A DNA stretch of 64,000 bases from Deltaproteobacteria bacterium (GCA_014191855.1 BJHF01000005.1:22135-86134), one strand, 5' to 3'; counted from the first letter of the stretch, positions 53,945 through 63,168 are shown. A program made the numbers and translations. The notes: a model not told the origin generated them from the sequence alone.

Positions 53945-55269
53945 GGCTCCGCTTCCCAACGGATGGGGCAGGTGCCGCCCTCCCAGAGGAGCCGCCCGGT
54001 GCCCGGGGCCACGGCCCAGGCGTGATCCGCCGCGCAGAACACCTCGAATCCCTGGCGTGCGTACACCCGCATGGGCGTGGCATCCGGGAGCCCTTCCGTA
54101 TGTTCCCATCGGCCCTCCACGATTTTCCAGGAGTAGGCCCGCGCGGCGCCGTCGTCGCCCTGACCCGCGCAGGTCGTTGGGGTGTCGCCGGCGTAGCTGA
54201 GGATCCGGGGCGGGTCCGGAGTCCACAGCGCCGGGTCAACGCCCGCCTTGGCGCCTGGGGCGCCCGGGTTCCCGGTGAAGTTCCACGTCAGGCAGACCAC
54301 CGCATTGTGGCCGGCGACCGTGGCTTCGCGCACCCCCTCGTACACCCATTGCCCGTCGACGCGCTCGGCGGCGGTCTGCGCCGTGGCCACCAGGTTCGTC
54401 TCCCGCCACCACATCGCATCCAGCGGCGCGCTCGGAATCGGGACGGGGTACGCCGCATGGATATGCAAGTCTCCAACCCAGGCCTCCGTCGTATCCCAGA
54501 ACACGAAGCGGTCCTTCCAGGTGTTCCAAGCAACCGAATTGCCCGCGGGACAGCGGCCCGGGAAACGGAGCACCTCCACCGGGTCCGCGCCCGCGCCCGG
54601 TCGGGTGCGCCACAGCACACAGGCGCCGGCTTCGGCGACGAACCAGGCCACATCCTCCTGGATCAGGGCCTGCTCCTCCGCCAGGCGGCGCGCCTCCTCC
54701 AGCTCTCGAAGGTGAATCCCGTGGTACACCTCGACGAGCGGCTTGAGCGTCGCAAGGCCGTGGTCGAAGTCCATACCGAATTTCGCCTCCAGGTCGATGT
54801 ATAAACCGGCGAACTTGGCTCGAAAGTCGTTCTGCTGGGTATAGGTCCAGGTCAACTTCGTGGAGCTCGCACCCTCTCCCGTTGGCTCCACCTCAAAGGT
54901 GGACCGACCCGCGGCGGTGAACGGCTCAAAGAGTTCCAGGCGTTCGATTTGGCCTTTTGTGGGATCAACGGAGAGAACCGTCACTTTGCCGTGCCCACCG
55001 AGTCCGGCTCCGGTCCACTCGGCGCACGCGCCCTCGCCCGAGCGAGCCTCCGAGCACGGCGCCGTCGTCACGCCGTCGGCTGCCTGCCAGGGGCTCCACG
55101 CGCTCCTGCGATCGAGGTTGCTGACGTAGCCAAACACCTCTTCGGGCGTGGCCTCGATGACGACGGACCTCCGCACGACGGTTGAGCCGGGTCGCGACGT
55201 CACGATCAGGATAAACCCGGATGCTGCGATCAGGAGTGCGCCTCCGGCAACGCGCAGAGTCTTCTTCAT
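53941..55269 (-). CDS. Membrane-anchored SRPBCC-domain protein
   Basis: 442 residues from ATG 55269. The N-terminal hydrophobic segment (VAGGALLIAASGFILIVTS) is a membrane anchor or signal. An SRPBCC/START-like domain covers about 33-180: VIEATPEEVFGYVSNLDRRS, then FEVEPTGEGASSTKLTWTYT and LATLKPLVEVYH. Such domains bind lipids or hydrophobic ligands. The C-terminal ~240 residues (Trp-rich, with paired Cys) are not recognised. Translation is coupled to the lipoprotein gene that follows (GTGA overlap), so they probably act together at the envelope. Confidence 0.72.
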   Translation of the reverse strand: MKKTLRVAGGALLIAASGFILIVTSRPGSTVVRRSVVIEATPEEVFGYVSNLDRRSAWSPWQAADGVTTAPCSEARSGEGACAEWTGAGLGGHGKVTVLSVDPTKGQIERLELFEPFTAAGRSTFEVEPTGEGASSTKLTWTYTQQNDFRAKFAGLYIDLEAKFGMDFDHGLATLKPLVEVYHGIHLRELEEARRLAEEQALIQEDVAWFVAEAGACVLWRTRPGAGADPVEVLRFPGRCPAGNSVAWNTWKDRFVFWDTTEAWVGDLHIHAAYPVPIPSAPLDAMWWRETNLVATAQTAAERVDGQWVYEGVREATVAGHNAVVCLTWNFTGNPGAPGAKAGVDPALWTPDPPRILSYAGDTPTTCAGQGDDGAARAYSWKIVEGRWEHTEGLPDATPMRVYARQGFEVFCAADHAWAVAPGTGRLLWEGGTCPIRWEAEP

Positions 55270-55320
55270 GCGAACCTTGGGACCCGAACCCGTTATCGCG
55301 TTCGGGTTACACGCTCGTGG

Positions 55321-55569
55321 ATGCGCGTGCTCCTCTTCGCCCTCGCCGGCTGCGACCTGGTGCCCGACGTGTACACGGCCGACGGCGACCGGCCGTGCGA
55401 TCCGCGTTCGGCGTTCTATGAGGATGTCGACGGGGACGGGGCGGGAAATCCGAAGTCGGTTTACATCGGCTGCTCGGCGCCTTCCGGCTACGTCGCCAAC
55501 GCCGACGATTGTGACGATTTGGAGCCTGATTTTGCGTCCGACTGCGGTCTGGGCGATAGCGGAGTGTAG
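55321..55569 (+). CDS. Small MopE-type lipoprotein
   Basis: 82 residues. The start MRVLLFALAGCDLVP has a lipobox LAGC directly at residue 11, a very short signal. After a linker comes one Asp/Cys-rich module: DVDGDGAGNP, then CSAPSGYVANADDCDDLEPD, the same putative metal-binding motif as in the two larger lipoproteins. The last residues are CGLGDSGV. It ends 6 bases before plsB and is likely co-transcribed with it. Confidence 0.7.
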   Translation: MRVLLFALAGCDLVPDVYTADGDRPCDPRSAFYEDVDGDGAGNPKSVYIGCSAPSGYVANADDCDDLEPDFASDCGLGDSGV

Positions 55570-55575
55570 GCGCGG

Positions 55576-58092
55576 ATGAGCGCGCTCGTCGCGACGCCCC
55601 ACTCGTCCGCCATGCTCCCCGTGCAGGGGCCGCTGTACTGGCTGAGCGGGCTGCCCTGGTTTCTCCGGCGGTTGCGGCTGGAAGATCACAGCGCCGAGCG
55701 CATCCGTCGTGCCGCGGAGCGCGGGCCGATCGTGTACGCGTTGCACACGCGCTCGCATGTAGACTGGCTGGCGCTCAAGAGCGTGCTGAGTGAACGCCGC
55801 TTGCCGCTACCGGGGTTCACCGCCGATTTTGACGCCAGGCGTTGGTTTCCGTTCGGCCTGCTCGGGCGCCTGTTTGGCGCGCCCGATCGCAGCGCGCCCG
55901 ACCAGCTTCCCGACGTGATCGCCGCCGGACAAACGACGTGCGTGTTCCTGAGTACGCCATGGGACGTGCGGGAGCTCATCGGGCTCGCGCCCCCTGTCGA
56001 CGACATCGTGCCCCACCTCGTCGCCGCTCAAGCGAGGAGCGAGCGCCCGATCCAGGTGCTGCCGGTCGTGGTGATCTGGGATCGGTCTCCGGAGCCGGCG
56101 CGCACCGAGGTTGGGCGCTTCTTGCTTGGGACGGAGGATTCCCCTGGGCCGGCCGGCAAGCTCTTCGCCCTGGCGCAGAGCCAGGGGCACGCGTTGGTGC
56201 AGGTGGGTGAGCCGATCGCGTTGCCCGAATGGACGGCGCGGTTTTCGGATGAGCCCCCGGCCAAGCGCGATCGGCGTCTTCGCCTCGTGTTACGTCGGTT
56301 CTTGTATCGTGAGGCCCGGGTGGTTCGTGGCCCACGGGCGCGGCCCCGTGGCTTCGTGCGCCGCCAGGTGCTGGAGAGCCGCGAGGTACGGGAGCTGATC
56401 CAGCGCGAGTCGCAGGCTACTGGGCGCACGCCCTCGGAGGTGCTGGAGAAGGTAGCCAGCTCGTTCGACAGGATTGCAGCGCAATTCTCGTTCCCGATGG
56501 TGCGTCTGGCCGGGTGGATGTGCTGGCAGATCTGGAACCGGATCTACAGCGGGATCGACGTGCGGGAGGCGGACCTTGAGCGCATCCGGTCGGCGCTCCG
56601 CGATGGGACGCCCATCCTCGTCCCCTGCCATCGCAGCCACCTCGACTACCTGCTGATCTCTTCGTTGTTGTTGTCGAAAGACATCGTCATCCCGCACATC
56701 GTCGCGGGGGACAACCTGGCGTTCTTTCCCATCGGCGCGTTCCTCCGGCGCTGTGGCGCCTTCTTCATCAAGCGCAGCTTTCAAGGCGATCGTATCTTCC
56801 CGGTGGTGTTCGAGCGGTACCTTCGCGAGCTGGTGCGAATGGAGGTTCCGGTCGAGTTCTTCATCGAGGGCGGGCGTTCGCGAACGGGAAAGCTGCTGCC
56901 CCCGAAGACGGGCGTGCTCGGGATGATCATGGATGCGGCCGTGGAGGCCCGCGAAGGTCGCGTCGTCACGTTCTTGCCGATCTACGTGGGATATGAGCAG
57001 ATCGCCGAAGAGCGGGCCTACGCCCGGGAGCTCGCCGGGGCCCACAAAGAGAAGGAGTCGGTGGGTCAGTTGGCAAAAGCCGCCGCGGTGCTCCGGGAAC
57101 GCTACGGCAAGGTGTACTTGCGCGTCGGCGAGCCGATCCGTGCCGACACCCTGGGCACCGCGGAGTCCTGGCGTGCGCTTCCCCGCAACAAACGCGACGA
57201 AGCATTGATGGGGTTGGGGGAGCGCATTCTCCATCGGATCAACGGCGAAGCGGTGCTGCTGCCGACGGCGCTCGTTGCCCTGGCGGTGCTGGCCCATCCC
57301 CGCCGGGGCGTACGTCGGGTGGAGCTACGGGCCCGGGTGGAGCGGCTGCGGGCGTTCTTGAAGGTGGCGGGCGTGCGGGAGGGCGGCGGGGTTGAACATG
57401 TGGACGGGATCCTCGACGAGGCCATCGCGCGCTTCGTGGCAGGCCGCATGCTCAGCGAGGTGAAAGAGGGGGTTGAAACAGTGTACATCGTCGCTCCCGA
57501 TCGCCGGGTCACGATGGAGTACTACAAGAACGCGGTGGTGCACGCCTTCGCGCCGGCGGCGTTCTTCGCGGCCGCCGTCCGCGCGCTGGGCTCCGATGAG
57601 ATTGATCGGGCGCAGGTGAGCGGGCTCTTCACCACCCAGCAGTTCCTGCTCCGATACGAGTTCATCCTCGATCCGGACGCCGACGCGACGGAGCTGGAGC
57701 GCCGCGCGGTGGAGGCGCTCGTGGCCTACGGCGCGCTGGAAGTGAGGGATGAACGGGTAATCGTGAAGGATCGCGCTCGGGTGGGGGAGATCGCCAACCT
57801 CATCGCGAACTTCCTGGAGTCCTACCTGTTGTTGCTGCTCACCGCGAAGGATGGGCGGTCCACTTGGAAATCCCTGCCGGTGGACGCGCTGGCGCGTGGC
57901 CGGACGATGCTTGCGGCGGATGAACTCCAGCGCCCCGAGTCGTTGAACCTCGTGAACTTGCAGAACGCGGCCAAGGCGCTGCGAGAGGATAGCGCCGTGA
58001 GGGTGGCGCCGGACGGCGGAGTGACCGTGGACGAAGAGACGGCCCGCGGCTACCGCGACGACCTGGTGCTGCTCCTGGCCCGGGGCGCATAG
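55576..58092 (+). CDS. plsB: Glycerol-3-phosphate 1-O-acyltransferase PlsB
   Basis: Acylates glycerol 3-phosphate at the inner membrane, the first step of phospholipid synthesis. The 838 residues compare well with E. coli PlsB (807). The HX4D box is His352-Asp357 within CHRSHLDYLL; the glycerophosphate-binding FFIEGGRSRTGK and the later TFLPIYVGYEQIAEERAYAR block are present. An N-terminal acyltransferase-like half (TRSHVDWLALKSVL at about 57-70, itself an HX4D-like motif) is also visible. A small membrane protein gene abuts the stop. Confidence 0.95.
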   Translation: MSALVATPHSSAMLPVQGPLYWLSGLPWFLRRLRLEDHSAERIRRAAERGPIVYALHTRSHVDWLALKSVLSERRLPLPGFTADFDARRWFPFGLLGRLFGAPDRSAPDQLPDVIAAGQTTCVFLSTPWDVRELIGLAPPVDDIVPHLVAAQARSERPIQVLPVVVIWDRSPEPARTEVGRFLLGTEDSPGPAGKLFALAQSQGHALVQVGEPIALPEWTARFSDEPPAKRDRRLRLVLRRFLYREARVVRGPRARPRGFVRRQVLESREVRELIQRESQATGRTPSEVLEKVASSFDRIAAQFSFPMVRLAGWMCWQIWNRIYSGIDVREADLERIRSALRDGTPILVPCHRSHLDYLLISSLLLSKDIVIPHIVAGDNLAFFPIGAFLRRCGAFFIKRSFQGDRIFPVVFERYLRELVRMEVPVEFFIEGGRSRTGKLLPPKTGVLGMIMDAAVEAREGRVVTFLPIYVGYEQIAEERAYARELAGAHKEKESVGQLAKAAAVLRERYGKVYLRVGEPIRADTLGTAESWRALPRNKRDEALMGLGERILHRINGEAVLLPTALVALAVLAHPRRGVRRVELRARVERLRAFLKVAGVREGGGVEHVDGILDEAIARFVAGRMLSEVKEGVETVYIVAPDRRVTMEYYKNAVVHAFAPAAFFAAAVRALGSDEIDRAQVSGLFTTQQFLLRYEFILDPDADATELERRAVEALVAYGALEVRDERVIVKDRARVGEIANLIANFLESYLLLLLTAKDGRSTWKSLPVDALARGRTMLAADELQRPESLNLVNLQNAAKALREDSAVRVAPDGGVTVDEETARGYRDDLVLLLARGA

Positions 58093-58470
58093 GTGGCGGT
58101 TGACGATCTGTTCAGCGGCTCCGGCAGCACCGAGCCGGTGAGTCCAATTCCCCGCCTGCGGCGGTGGTTGTTGGTGACGAGTGGCCTCGTCGTCGCCGGG
58201 CCTTGTTGCTGCACGGGACCGCTGGGCGCGCTCCTCGCGATCTGGCTGTGGGCGCGCGCGGGGGATGAAATGAAGCGGGCCGAGCTCGGCTTGTACCCCG
58301 AAGGCGTCGGGCGTGGGGCGCGGAGCGTGCGCCAGCAGGCGTTCGCCCTCATGTCCGCGTCCTCCATCAGTCTGTGCCTTCAGACTGTATTTTTTTCGTT
58401 CTACCAGTCGGCGGCCATGTGGGTTGCCCAAACCGCGATGGAGCTCTACCTGAGCTTCAGTACGCCGTAG
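58093..58470 (+). CDS. Small membrane protein after plsB
   Basis: 125 residues from GTG 58093, directly adjoining the plsB TAG. Two hydrophobic segments are visible: residues ~28-56, containing VAGPCCCTGPLGALLAIWLW, and ~88-115 (ISLCLQTVFFSFYQSAAMWV). Between them is a basic/Arg-rich loop. Not recognised. The tight junction suggests co-expression with plsB. It converges on the gene at 58474 with only 3 bases between stops. Confidence 0.6.
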   Translation: MAVDDLFSGSGSTEPVSPIPRLRRWLLVTSGLVVAGPCCCTGPLGALLAIWLWARAGDEMKRAELGLYPEGVGRGARSVRQQAFALMSASSISLCLQTVFFSFYQSAAMWVAQTAMELYLSFSTP

Positions 58471-58473
58471 CGA

Positions 58474-58890
58474 TCACGCCTCCCCGTCTTCGTCCTCCGG
58501 CTCCCGTGGCCGGAACGCCACGACCACCGGGATCAAGCCCACCAGCAGGAGCCCGATCGTGCTGAACAAGCCGAAGTGCAGGGGGATCTCCCCTTCGGCG
58601 AGCCCGACCGCGCGCAGCTCGTCGGCGACACTCGGATCCGCCGCGCGGATGGCCGACTCCACCATCGCAACGTTCATTTGCCAGCCGACTACGCCGAGCC
58701 CGAGCGGAACGAGCGTGCCCAGGAGCAAACACACGGCGGCGGCCTTCCCGGCGTAGTGGGCGTTGCCGCGCCGCAGGAGCAGCGCCGCGAGCAGCGCGGG
58801 CACCCAAACCGCGCAGCAGCAGCCATCACTCAGCAGCACCCCAAACATGCTGACGCCCCCCTCACGGAAGGCGGAGACCACTGAGTCCAT
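58474..58890 (-). CDS. Small membrane protein, TolQ/ExbB-like in outline
   Basis: 138 residues from ATG 58890. The N-terminus SVVSAFREGGVSMFGVLL followed by hydrophobic segments (about 25-45, 48-72 and 100-122), and ADPSVADELRAVGLAEGEIP before a FGLFSTIG helix, loosely recall MotA/TolQ/ExbB proton channels, which begin with an FxxGGxxM segment. It lacks the length of true TolQ, and the conserved proton-path Thr is not evident. A CCC cluster (DGCCCAVW) echoes the neighbour at 58093. Divergent from the FHA gene with 21 bases between. Confidence 0.5.
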   Translation of the reverse strand: MDSVVSAFREGGVSMFGVLLSDGCCCAVWVPALLAALLLRRGNAHYAGKAAAVCLLLGTLVPLGLGVVGWQMNVAMVESAIRAADPSVADELRAVGLAEGEIPLHFGLFSTIGLLLVGLIPVVVAFRPREPEDEDGEA

Positions 58891-58911
58891 GCGACAGGTT
58901 ATCTCGCAGGG

Positions 58912-59904
58912 ATGGAACCGGTGCCGGTGCTCGTGGGGGTGGAGGGTGCGCTTGTCGGGCGTAGCTTTGAGGTCACGACGACGGGGCTGCGGCTGGGGCG
59001 CGAGCCTGGCAACGAAGTGTGGCTCGACGATGCGGGCGTGAGTCGCCAACATGCCAGGGTGATTCTACACAATGGCGCCGTTTGGGTGCAGGACGCTGGC
59101 TCCCGCAACGGCGTGTTTGTGAACGGCGAGCGCGTGGCCGACCATCGAACGATGAAGCCGGGCGACAAGGTGGCCGTGGGGGTACATGCCTTCGAATTGC
59201 GGTTGTCGGCCCCCGGAGCGGCGTCTTCGCCGCCCAAGCCTGCCGCCCCGCCGAAGCATCGGGCGGATGCGCGTACGACCTTCGTGGAAGATCCTTCGGC
59301 CGCCGCGCCGCGCCGCTGGGTGTGGTGGCCTTTCGCGCTCGCCCTGTTCTTTGTCGTCGGGTGTATCGGCTGTTTCGGCGTGTATGGCTGGATGCACCCC
59401 CATGATGGCCCGGATGCGTCGGCGTCGGCGCCAGCGTGGTCGCTCAGCACCGTCGTTCCGACCGAAGGCGGCGCGGCTCCGGTCGCCCCCGCGCCCTCGG
59501 TCAGCGACGCGCTGGCGGTGGCGGCCGGCGCGGATGCGGAGGCTCAACGGGCCAAACTCCCGGATGCCCCGGCGGGCACCACGGCGGCGGAGCTGGTGGA
59601 GCGCGCGAACGTGTCGTACGAAACCGGTCGACTCAACGATGCGCTCACCACCTACCAGATGGCGCTGAAGCTCGATCCGGCGTGCGCCATCTGTCAGGTG
59701 CGCATCGAGCGGCTCAACGGGGAGATCGCCGAAAAGGCGCAGGCGCAGCTCGACGCAGGCATGCGATACTGGGATCGGATGCAAGTTCCGGAGGCGGTGG
59801 CGGCGTGGGAAACGGTGGTCCTTCTGGTGCCCAACCCGGACGACCCGCTCCATCAGCGGGCGGTCGAGTCCTTGGCCAAGGCCAAGGGGCAGCCCCCGAA
59901 GTGA
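58912..59904 (+). CDS. FHA-domain membrane protein with TPR-like tail
   Basis: 330 residues. An N-terminal forkhead-associated domain (about 8-98), a phosphothreonine-binding module, has LRLGREPGNEVWL, the SRQHARV motif and GSRNGVFVNG. A Pro/Ala linker leads to a membrane helix at about 137-160 (WPFALALFFVVGCIGCFGVY). The C-terminal ~100 residues contain TPR-like helices (LVERANVSYETGRLNDALTT, ALKLDPACAICQ). The FHA domain should be cytoplasmic and the TPR part periplasmic. The next FHA gene begins 7 bases on. No Ser/Thr kinase gene is in the window. Confidence 0.82.
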   Translation: MEPVPVLVGVEGALVGRSFEVTTTGLRLGREPGNEVWLDDAGVSRQHARVILHNGAVWVQDAGSRNGVFVNGERVADHRTMKPGDKVAVGVHAFELRLSAPGAASSPPKPAAPPKHRADARTTFVEDPSAAAPRRWVWWPFALALFFVVGCIGCFGVYGWMHPHDGPDASASAPAWSLSTVVPTEGGAAPVAPAPSVSDALAVAAGADAEAQRAKLPDAPAGTTAAELVERANVSYETGRLNDALTTYQMALKLDPACAICQVRIERLNGEIAEKAQAQLDAGMRYWDRMQVPEAVAAWETVVLLVPNPDDPLHQRAVESLAKAKGQPPK

Positions 59905-59911
59905 GGCCAGA

Positions 59912-62044
59912 TTGAGCCAGGTTGAGCTGCATATTTTGCGCGCGGGGCAGGCCGAGCGGCGGCTGCTCCTGCATCCTGGCATCGTGCACGTGGGTCGTGC
60001 GGAGGACAACGAGGTGGTCCTCGCAGATGTCGGCGTTTCGCGGCGGCATGCGCGGATCGAGGTGATCGCCGGCGGCGGACTGGTGATCGAGGATCTGGGC
60101 AGCGGGAACGGAACCTGGTTCGGTGGCCATCAGGTAGTGCGGCAGGTGTTGGGCCACGGCGAGCAGGTGACGATCGACCCGTTCACCCTCCGGTTTGAGG
60201 TACAGGCCGGCGTCGATGCGCCGGAGGTAACCGACGGTCGCGACGAAACCGTGTTGCTCAAGCCGGCCGGCCTTGAGGCGATGCTCACCGTGGTGTCGGC
60301 GCACAAGATGCCGGTGCGCGAGTTCCCGCTGCCTGGCAGCGGCGTGATCACGCTGGGGCGCTCGGAGAAGAACGGGATCGTGCTGCCGGAACCGGCGTCG
60401 TCGCGGGTTCACGCGGAGATCGTCAGCGAAGGCTCGGGCTGGCTGTTGCGCGATTTTGGCTCGAGCAACGGCACGTTCGTGAACGCGCGCCGCGTGAAGG
60501 AGCGTCCGCTGGAGGACGGGGACCGTATCCGGATCGGCACGGTCGAGCTGCGGTTTTCGCTGATTCACCCAACGGAGGGGACGGAGCAGTTCGACGGCGC
60601 GCTGGTCAGCGCCCCCGGCGCGCGCACGCTCCCGCCGCCGCCACCTCCGCCGCCGGCCACCGCGGCGTTCGCGGCGCCGCAGCCGCCGCCCTCAGCGGCT
60701 CCCGCGTGGCCGGCGGCGGCCGTGTCGATCCCGGGTGACGGGGGCGGTTTTGAGCCGCCACCCGCATGGCCGGCGATCTCCCCCCCAGTCGCCGCTCCCG
60801 TGGGTGCCACGGAGCTGGACCTCCAGCCGAGCCACCGCAAGGCGAAGGCCCTGCCGCGCGCGGCGCGCCGCAGCTCAGGTGGCTTTTTTTCGCGGCCGAT
60901 CAACCAGATCTCGCTCGGCGTGCTTGCGATCACGTTCGTGATGGTGGGCGGGAAGATCGCGAGCGACATCCTGGCCAGCTTCTTTCGCCCCAGCGCGGAA
61001 GTCGTCGCGAGCGCGCCGCCGGCCACTACCCCCGCCCTGCCCGCGCCTGTCGCGGGCGTTCCGGCAGCCGCGGACCCGCTCGTTCCCGCCGCTCCCTTGG
61101 CTCCCGCCGCTCCGCTCGCCGCGAGCGGCGGCGACCTGCCCGTGGAGCCCGGAGCCACGGATCCCATCATGGCCGAGGGGATGAAGGCGTTTGCGGAGGC
61201 ACGCTACTTTGACGCCGCGGGCTCCTTCTACCGCGTGCTGCAGATCGACCCGAACCACCGTGGCGCCAAACGCATGGGCTACGTCGCTTGCGAGTTCATC
61301 ACGCTCGCCGAGGTGCGGGCCTCGTTGGTGCAGCGCACAACGACCGACGCGGCGCGGGCCGAGGCCAAGGCGGCCGCGCTCGCCGCCGTCGCGAAGGCTG
61401 AGGCCGGGGAGCTGTCGGTCCCCGACGCGCGGACGGTGGTCACCGAAGCGCTGACGGTGGCGCCCGACGATGCGGAGCTGCAGGCCGCGCTCACGACATT
61501 GGACACCAAGCAGGCCTCCGTCGTACGCGCCGTTTCCGCGGGGCGCCAGGCCGCGCAAACTCGGGATCTCGACGCAAAGCTCGCCGCCGCGCAGGCCGAC
61601 CTGGACCGCGGCGCCCTGGCCAAGGCGGCGCGCGGCTTCGAAGCGGTGATGGCGGCCGATCCGTCGCGGGCAACGCCCCAGTATTACCAGGCCGAGGAGG
61701 GTATTCGCGGTGCGCGCGATCGCATGAAGGCGGACAGCAAGGCCTCCTGGAGCGAGGCCAACTCGGCGATCAAAGTTGGGGACTGGCTCACGGCGCGAAA
61801 GCGGCTCGACGATGTGGTGAAGATCAACCCATACGACGAGGCGGCTTCGGCCAAGCTCGCGGAAGCGCGGAAGCATCTCAAGGAGGATGCGAGCGAAATC
61901 TATAAAGAAGCTCGGGTTCTCGAGGACATGGGGCAGACCGAGAAGGCGCTCGCGCTCTACCACAAGGTGCAGCTTTACGTGGCGGACGACTCCGATTCGC
62001 TGTCGCAACGTGCCCAAACCCGGATGGATGGCTTGTTGCGATGA
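59912..62044 (+). CDS. Tandem-FHA membrane protein with TPR-like domain
   Basis: 710 residues from TTG 59912. Two FHA domains are visible: about 1-97 (VGRAEDNEVVLADV, SRRHARI, GSGNGTWFGG) and about 125-222 (LGRSEKNGIVLPEP, SRVHAEI, GSSNGTFVNA). A Pro-rich linker (about 225-310) leads to a membrane helix at about 335-355 (SLGVLAITFVMVGGKIAS), then an Ala/Pro stretch, and TPR-like helices from ~415 (ARYFDAAGSFYRVLQIDPNH; AARGFEAVMAADPSRATPQY). It appears to be an elaborated paralogue of the preceding protein. The stop overlaps the next ATG by 4 bases. Confidence 0.85.
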   Translation: MSQVELHILRAGQAERRLLLHPGIVHVGRAEDNEVVLADVGVSRRHARIEVIAGGGLVIEDLGSGNGTWFGGHQVVRQVLGHGEQVTIDPFTLRFEVQAGVDAPEVTDGRDETVLLKPAGLEAMLTVVSAHKMPVREFPLPGSGVITLGRSEKNGIVLPEPASSRVHAEIVSEGSGWLLRDFGSSNGTFVNARRVKERPLEDGDRIRIGTVELRFSLIHPTEGTEQFDGALVSAPGARTLPPPPPPPPATAAFAAPQPPPSAAPAWPAAAVSIPGDGGGFEPPPAWPAISPPVAAPVGATELDLQPSHRKAKALPRAARRSSGGFFSRPINQISLGVLAITFVMVGGKIASDILASFFRPSAEVVASAPPATTPALPAPVAGVPAAADPLVPAAPLAPAAPLAASGGDLPVEPGATDPIMAEGMKAFAEARYFDAAGSFYRVLQIDPNHRGAKRMGYVACEFITLAEVRASLVQRTTTDAARAEAKAAALAAVAKAEAGELSVPDARTVVTEALTVAPDDAELQAALTTLDTKQASVVRAVSAGRQAAQTRDLDAKLAAAQADLDRGALAKAARGFEAVMAADPSRATPQYYQAEEGIRGARDRMKADSKASWSEANSAIKVGDWLTARKRLDDVVKINPYDEAASAKLAEARKHLKEDASEIYKEARVLEDMGQTEKALALYHKVQLYVADDSDSLSQRAQTRMDGLLR

Positions 62045-63168
62045 CCTTGCTGGTGGCGTGGTTCGCCACGGCGTGTGTGAAGCCGGCCGCGGAGCTGGAG
62101 GTGCCGGTTGAGCGCGACGACCCGGTGGCCGCAGCTTCCCCGGAGTCGGTGTTGTTCGCGGCCTTGAGCGCCGAGGATATGGGCGTGCGGGCCATTGCGG
62201 CGCAGGCGTTGGTCCGGTACCCGCCCGCGAGTCAGGCGGGCGGACTGGGGCTGGCCACCGCGCTCGACGCGAGCCCGGACGATCGCGTTCGTCTCGCGGT
62301 CATCGCCGCGCTGCGTGAACGGCTGGATGAACCGGAGGTGCAGGCCCATCTCGTCGGTGTCGCGCGTGGCGACACGGGCGCGAACCTGCGCGTGCGCGGG
62401 TACGCGGCGCTTGCCGTGACCGGCCACTTCCTCATGGGCGAACAGCCCGCATTGGAAGCCGAGATCGCCGGATTCGGACTCACCACTCCCGCTGTCGGCG
62501 AAGCGCTCGGTCTCTTGGCGGCGTCCTGGGATTCCGGGAGCGCGGAGGCGGCCGTCCGTTTGCGCGTGGTAATGACCACCGCGACGCTGCCGCTTGAACT
62601 TCCGTTCTTCGCCGCGCTGCGAGATCGCCACCTGCCCTGGTCGGTCGCGCTGGCGCACGCGGAACCTGAGGCGCGCGGGATGGTGGCCTGCGGCATGCTC
62701 GTCGCGAGCAGCCCCTCCGGCATGCCGGCGGGGCGCGTGGAAGCGGCGTCGCTGCTTCATTCCTTCGACGCGGACGTTCGGTTCGACGCGGCCGCCATTC
62801 TGCGGGATTGCCCGGCGCCCGCCGCGGGACGGTTGCTTGCCGGGTCCGGTCGGCCTGAGGCGCGGCTCGCCCGGGTGGCGCGAGGCGAGCTACCCCCGGG
62901 GGTCGCCGCGGAGTTGCTCGCGGGGGAGCTGTGGCCCGACGCCGTTCGGGCGCTCGCCGCGCGCAGCGACGAGGCGGCTCACGCGCCCCTACGTGCTTTC
63001 GCGGCCGAGCATGGAGATCTGGAGCGCGAGGTCGTCGCCGTCGGCCTCGCCACGTCCGCTGTTTCCGGCGACGTTGCCCTGCTCCAGAGCCTCGAAACGG
63101 ACGCTTCGTTGCGCACGCGGGTGGCCGCGGCGGCTGCCCGGCTCAGGCTCGCGGCGGCGCCTCGCTGA
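62041..63168 (+). CDS. HEAT-like repeat lipoprotein
   Basis: 375 residues from ATG 62041, coupled to the tandem-FHA gene by ATGA. The signal TLLVAWFATAC ends at a lipobox (ATAC). The mature part is Ala/Leu/Arg-rich with helical-pair repeats of the kind VRAIAAQALVRYP, VRLAVIAALRERLDEPEVQA, LRVRGYAALAVTGHF and VRFDAAAILRDCPAP, as in HEAT/PBS repeats. Probably a periplasmic or outer-membrane scaffold. It overlaps the convergent pyrD gene by 26 bases. Confidence 0.75.
   Translation: MTLLVAWFATACVKPAAELEVPVERDDPVAAASPESVLFAALSAEDMGVRAIAAQALVRYPPASQAGGLGLATALDASPDDRVRLAVIAALRERLDEPEVQAHLVGVARGDTGANLRVRGYAALAVTGHFLMGEQPALEAEIAGFGLTTPAVGEALGLLAASWDSGSAEAAVRLRVVMTTATLPLELPFFAALRDRHLPWSVALAHAEPEARGMVACGMLVASSPSGMPAGRVEAASLLHSFDADVRFDAAAILRDCPAPAAGRLLAGSGRPEARLARVARGELPPGVAAELLAGELWPDAVRALAARSDEAAHAPLRAFAAEHGDLEREVVAVGLATSAVSGDVALLQSLETDASLRTRVAAAAARLRLAAAPR

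Noticed and set aside
60601-60800. Pro/Ala-rich tract as a separate coding repeat or CRISPR-like repeat
   Set aside because: It is an in-frame low-complexity linker of the tandem-FHA protein; no regular repeat-spacer pattern.
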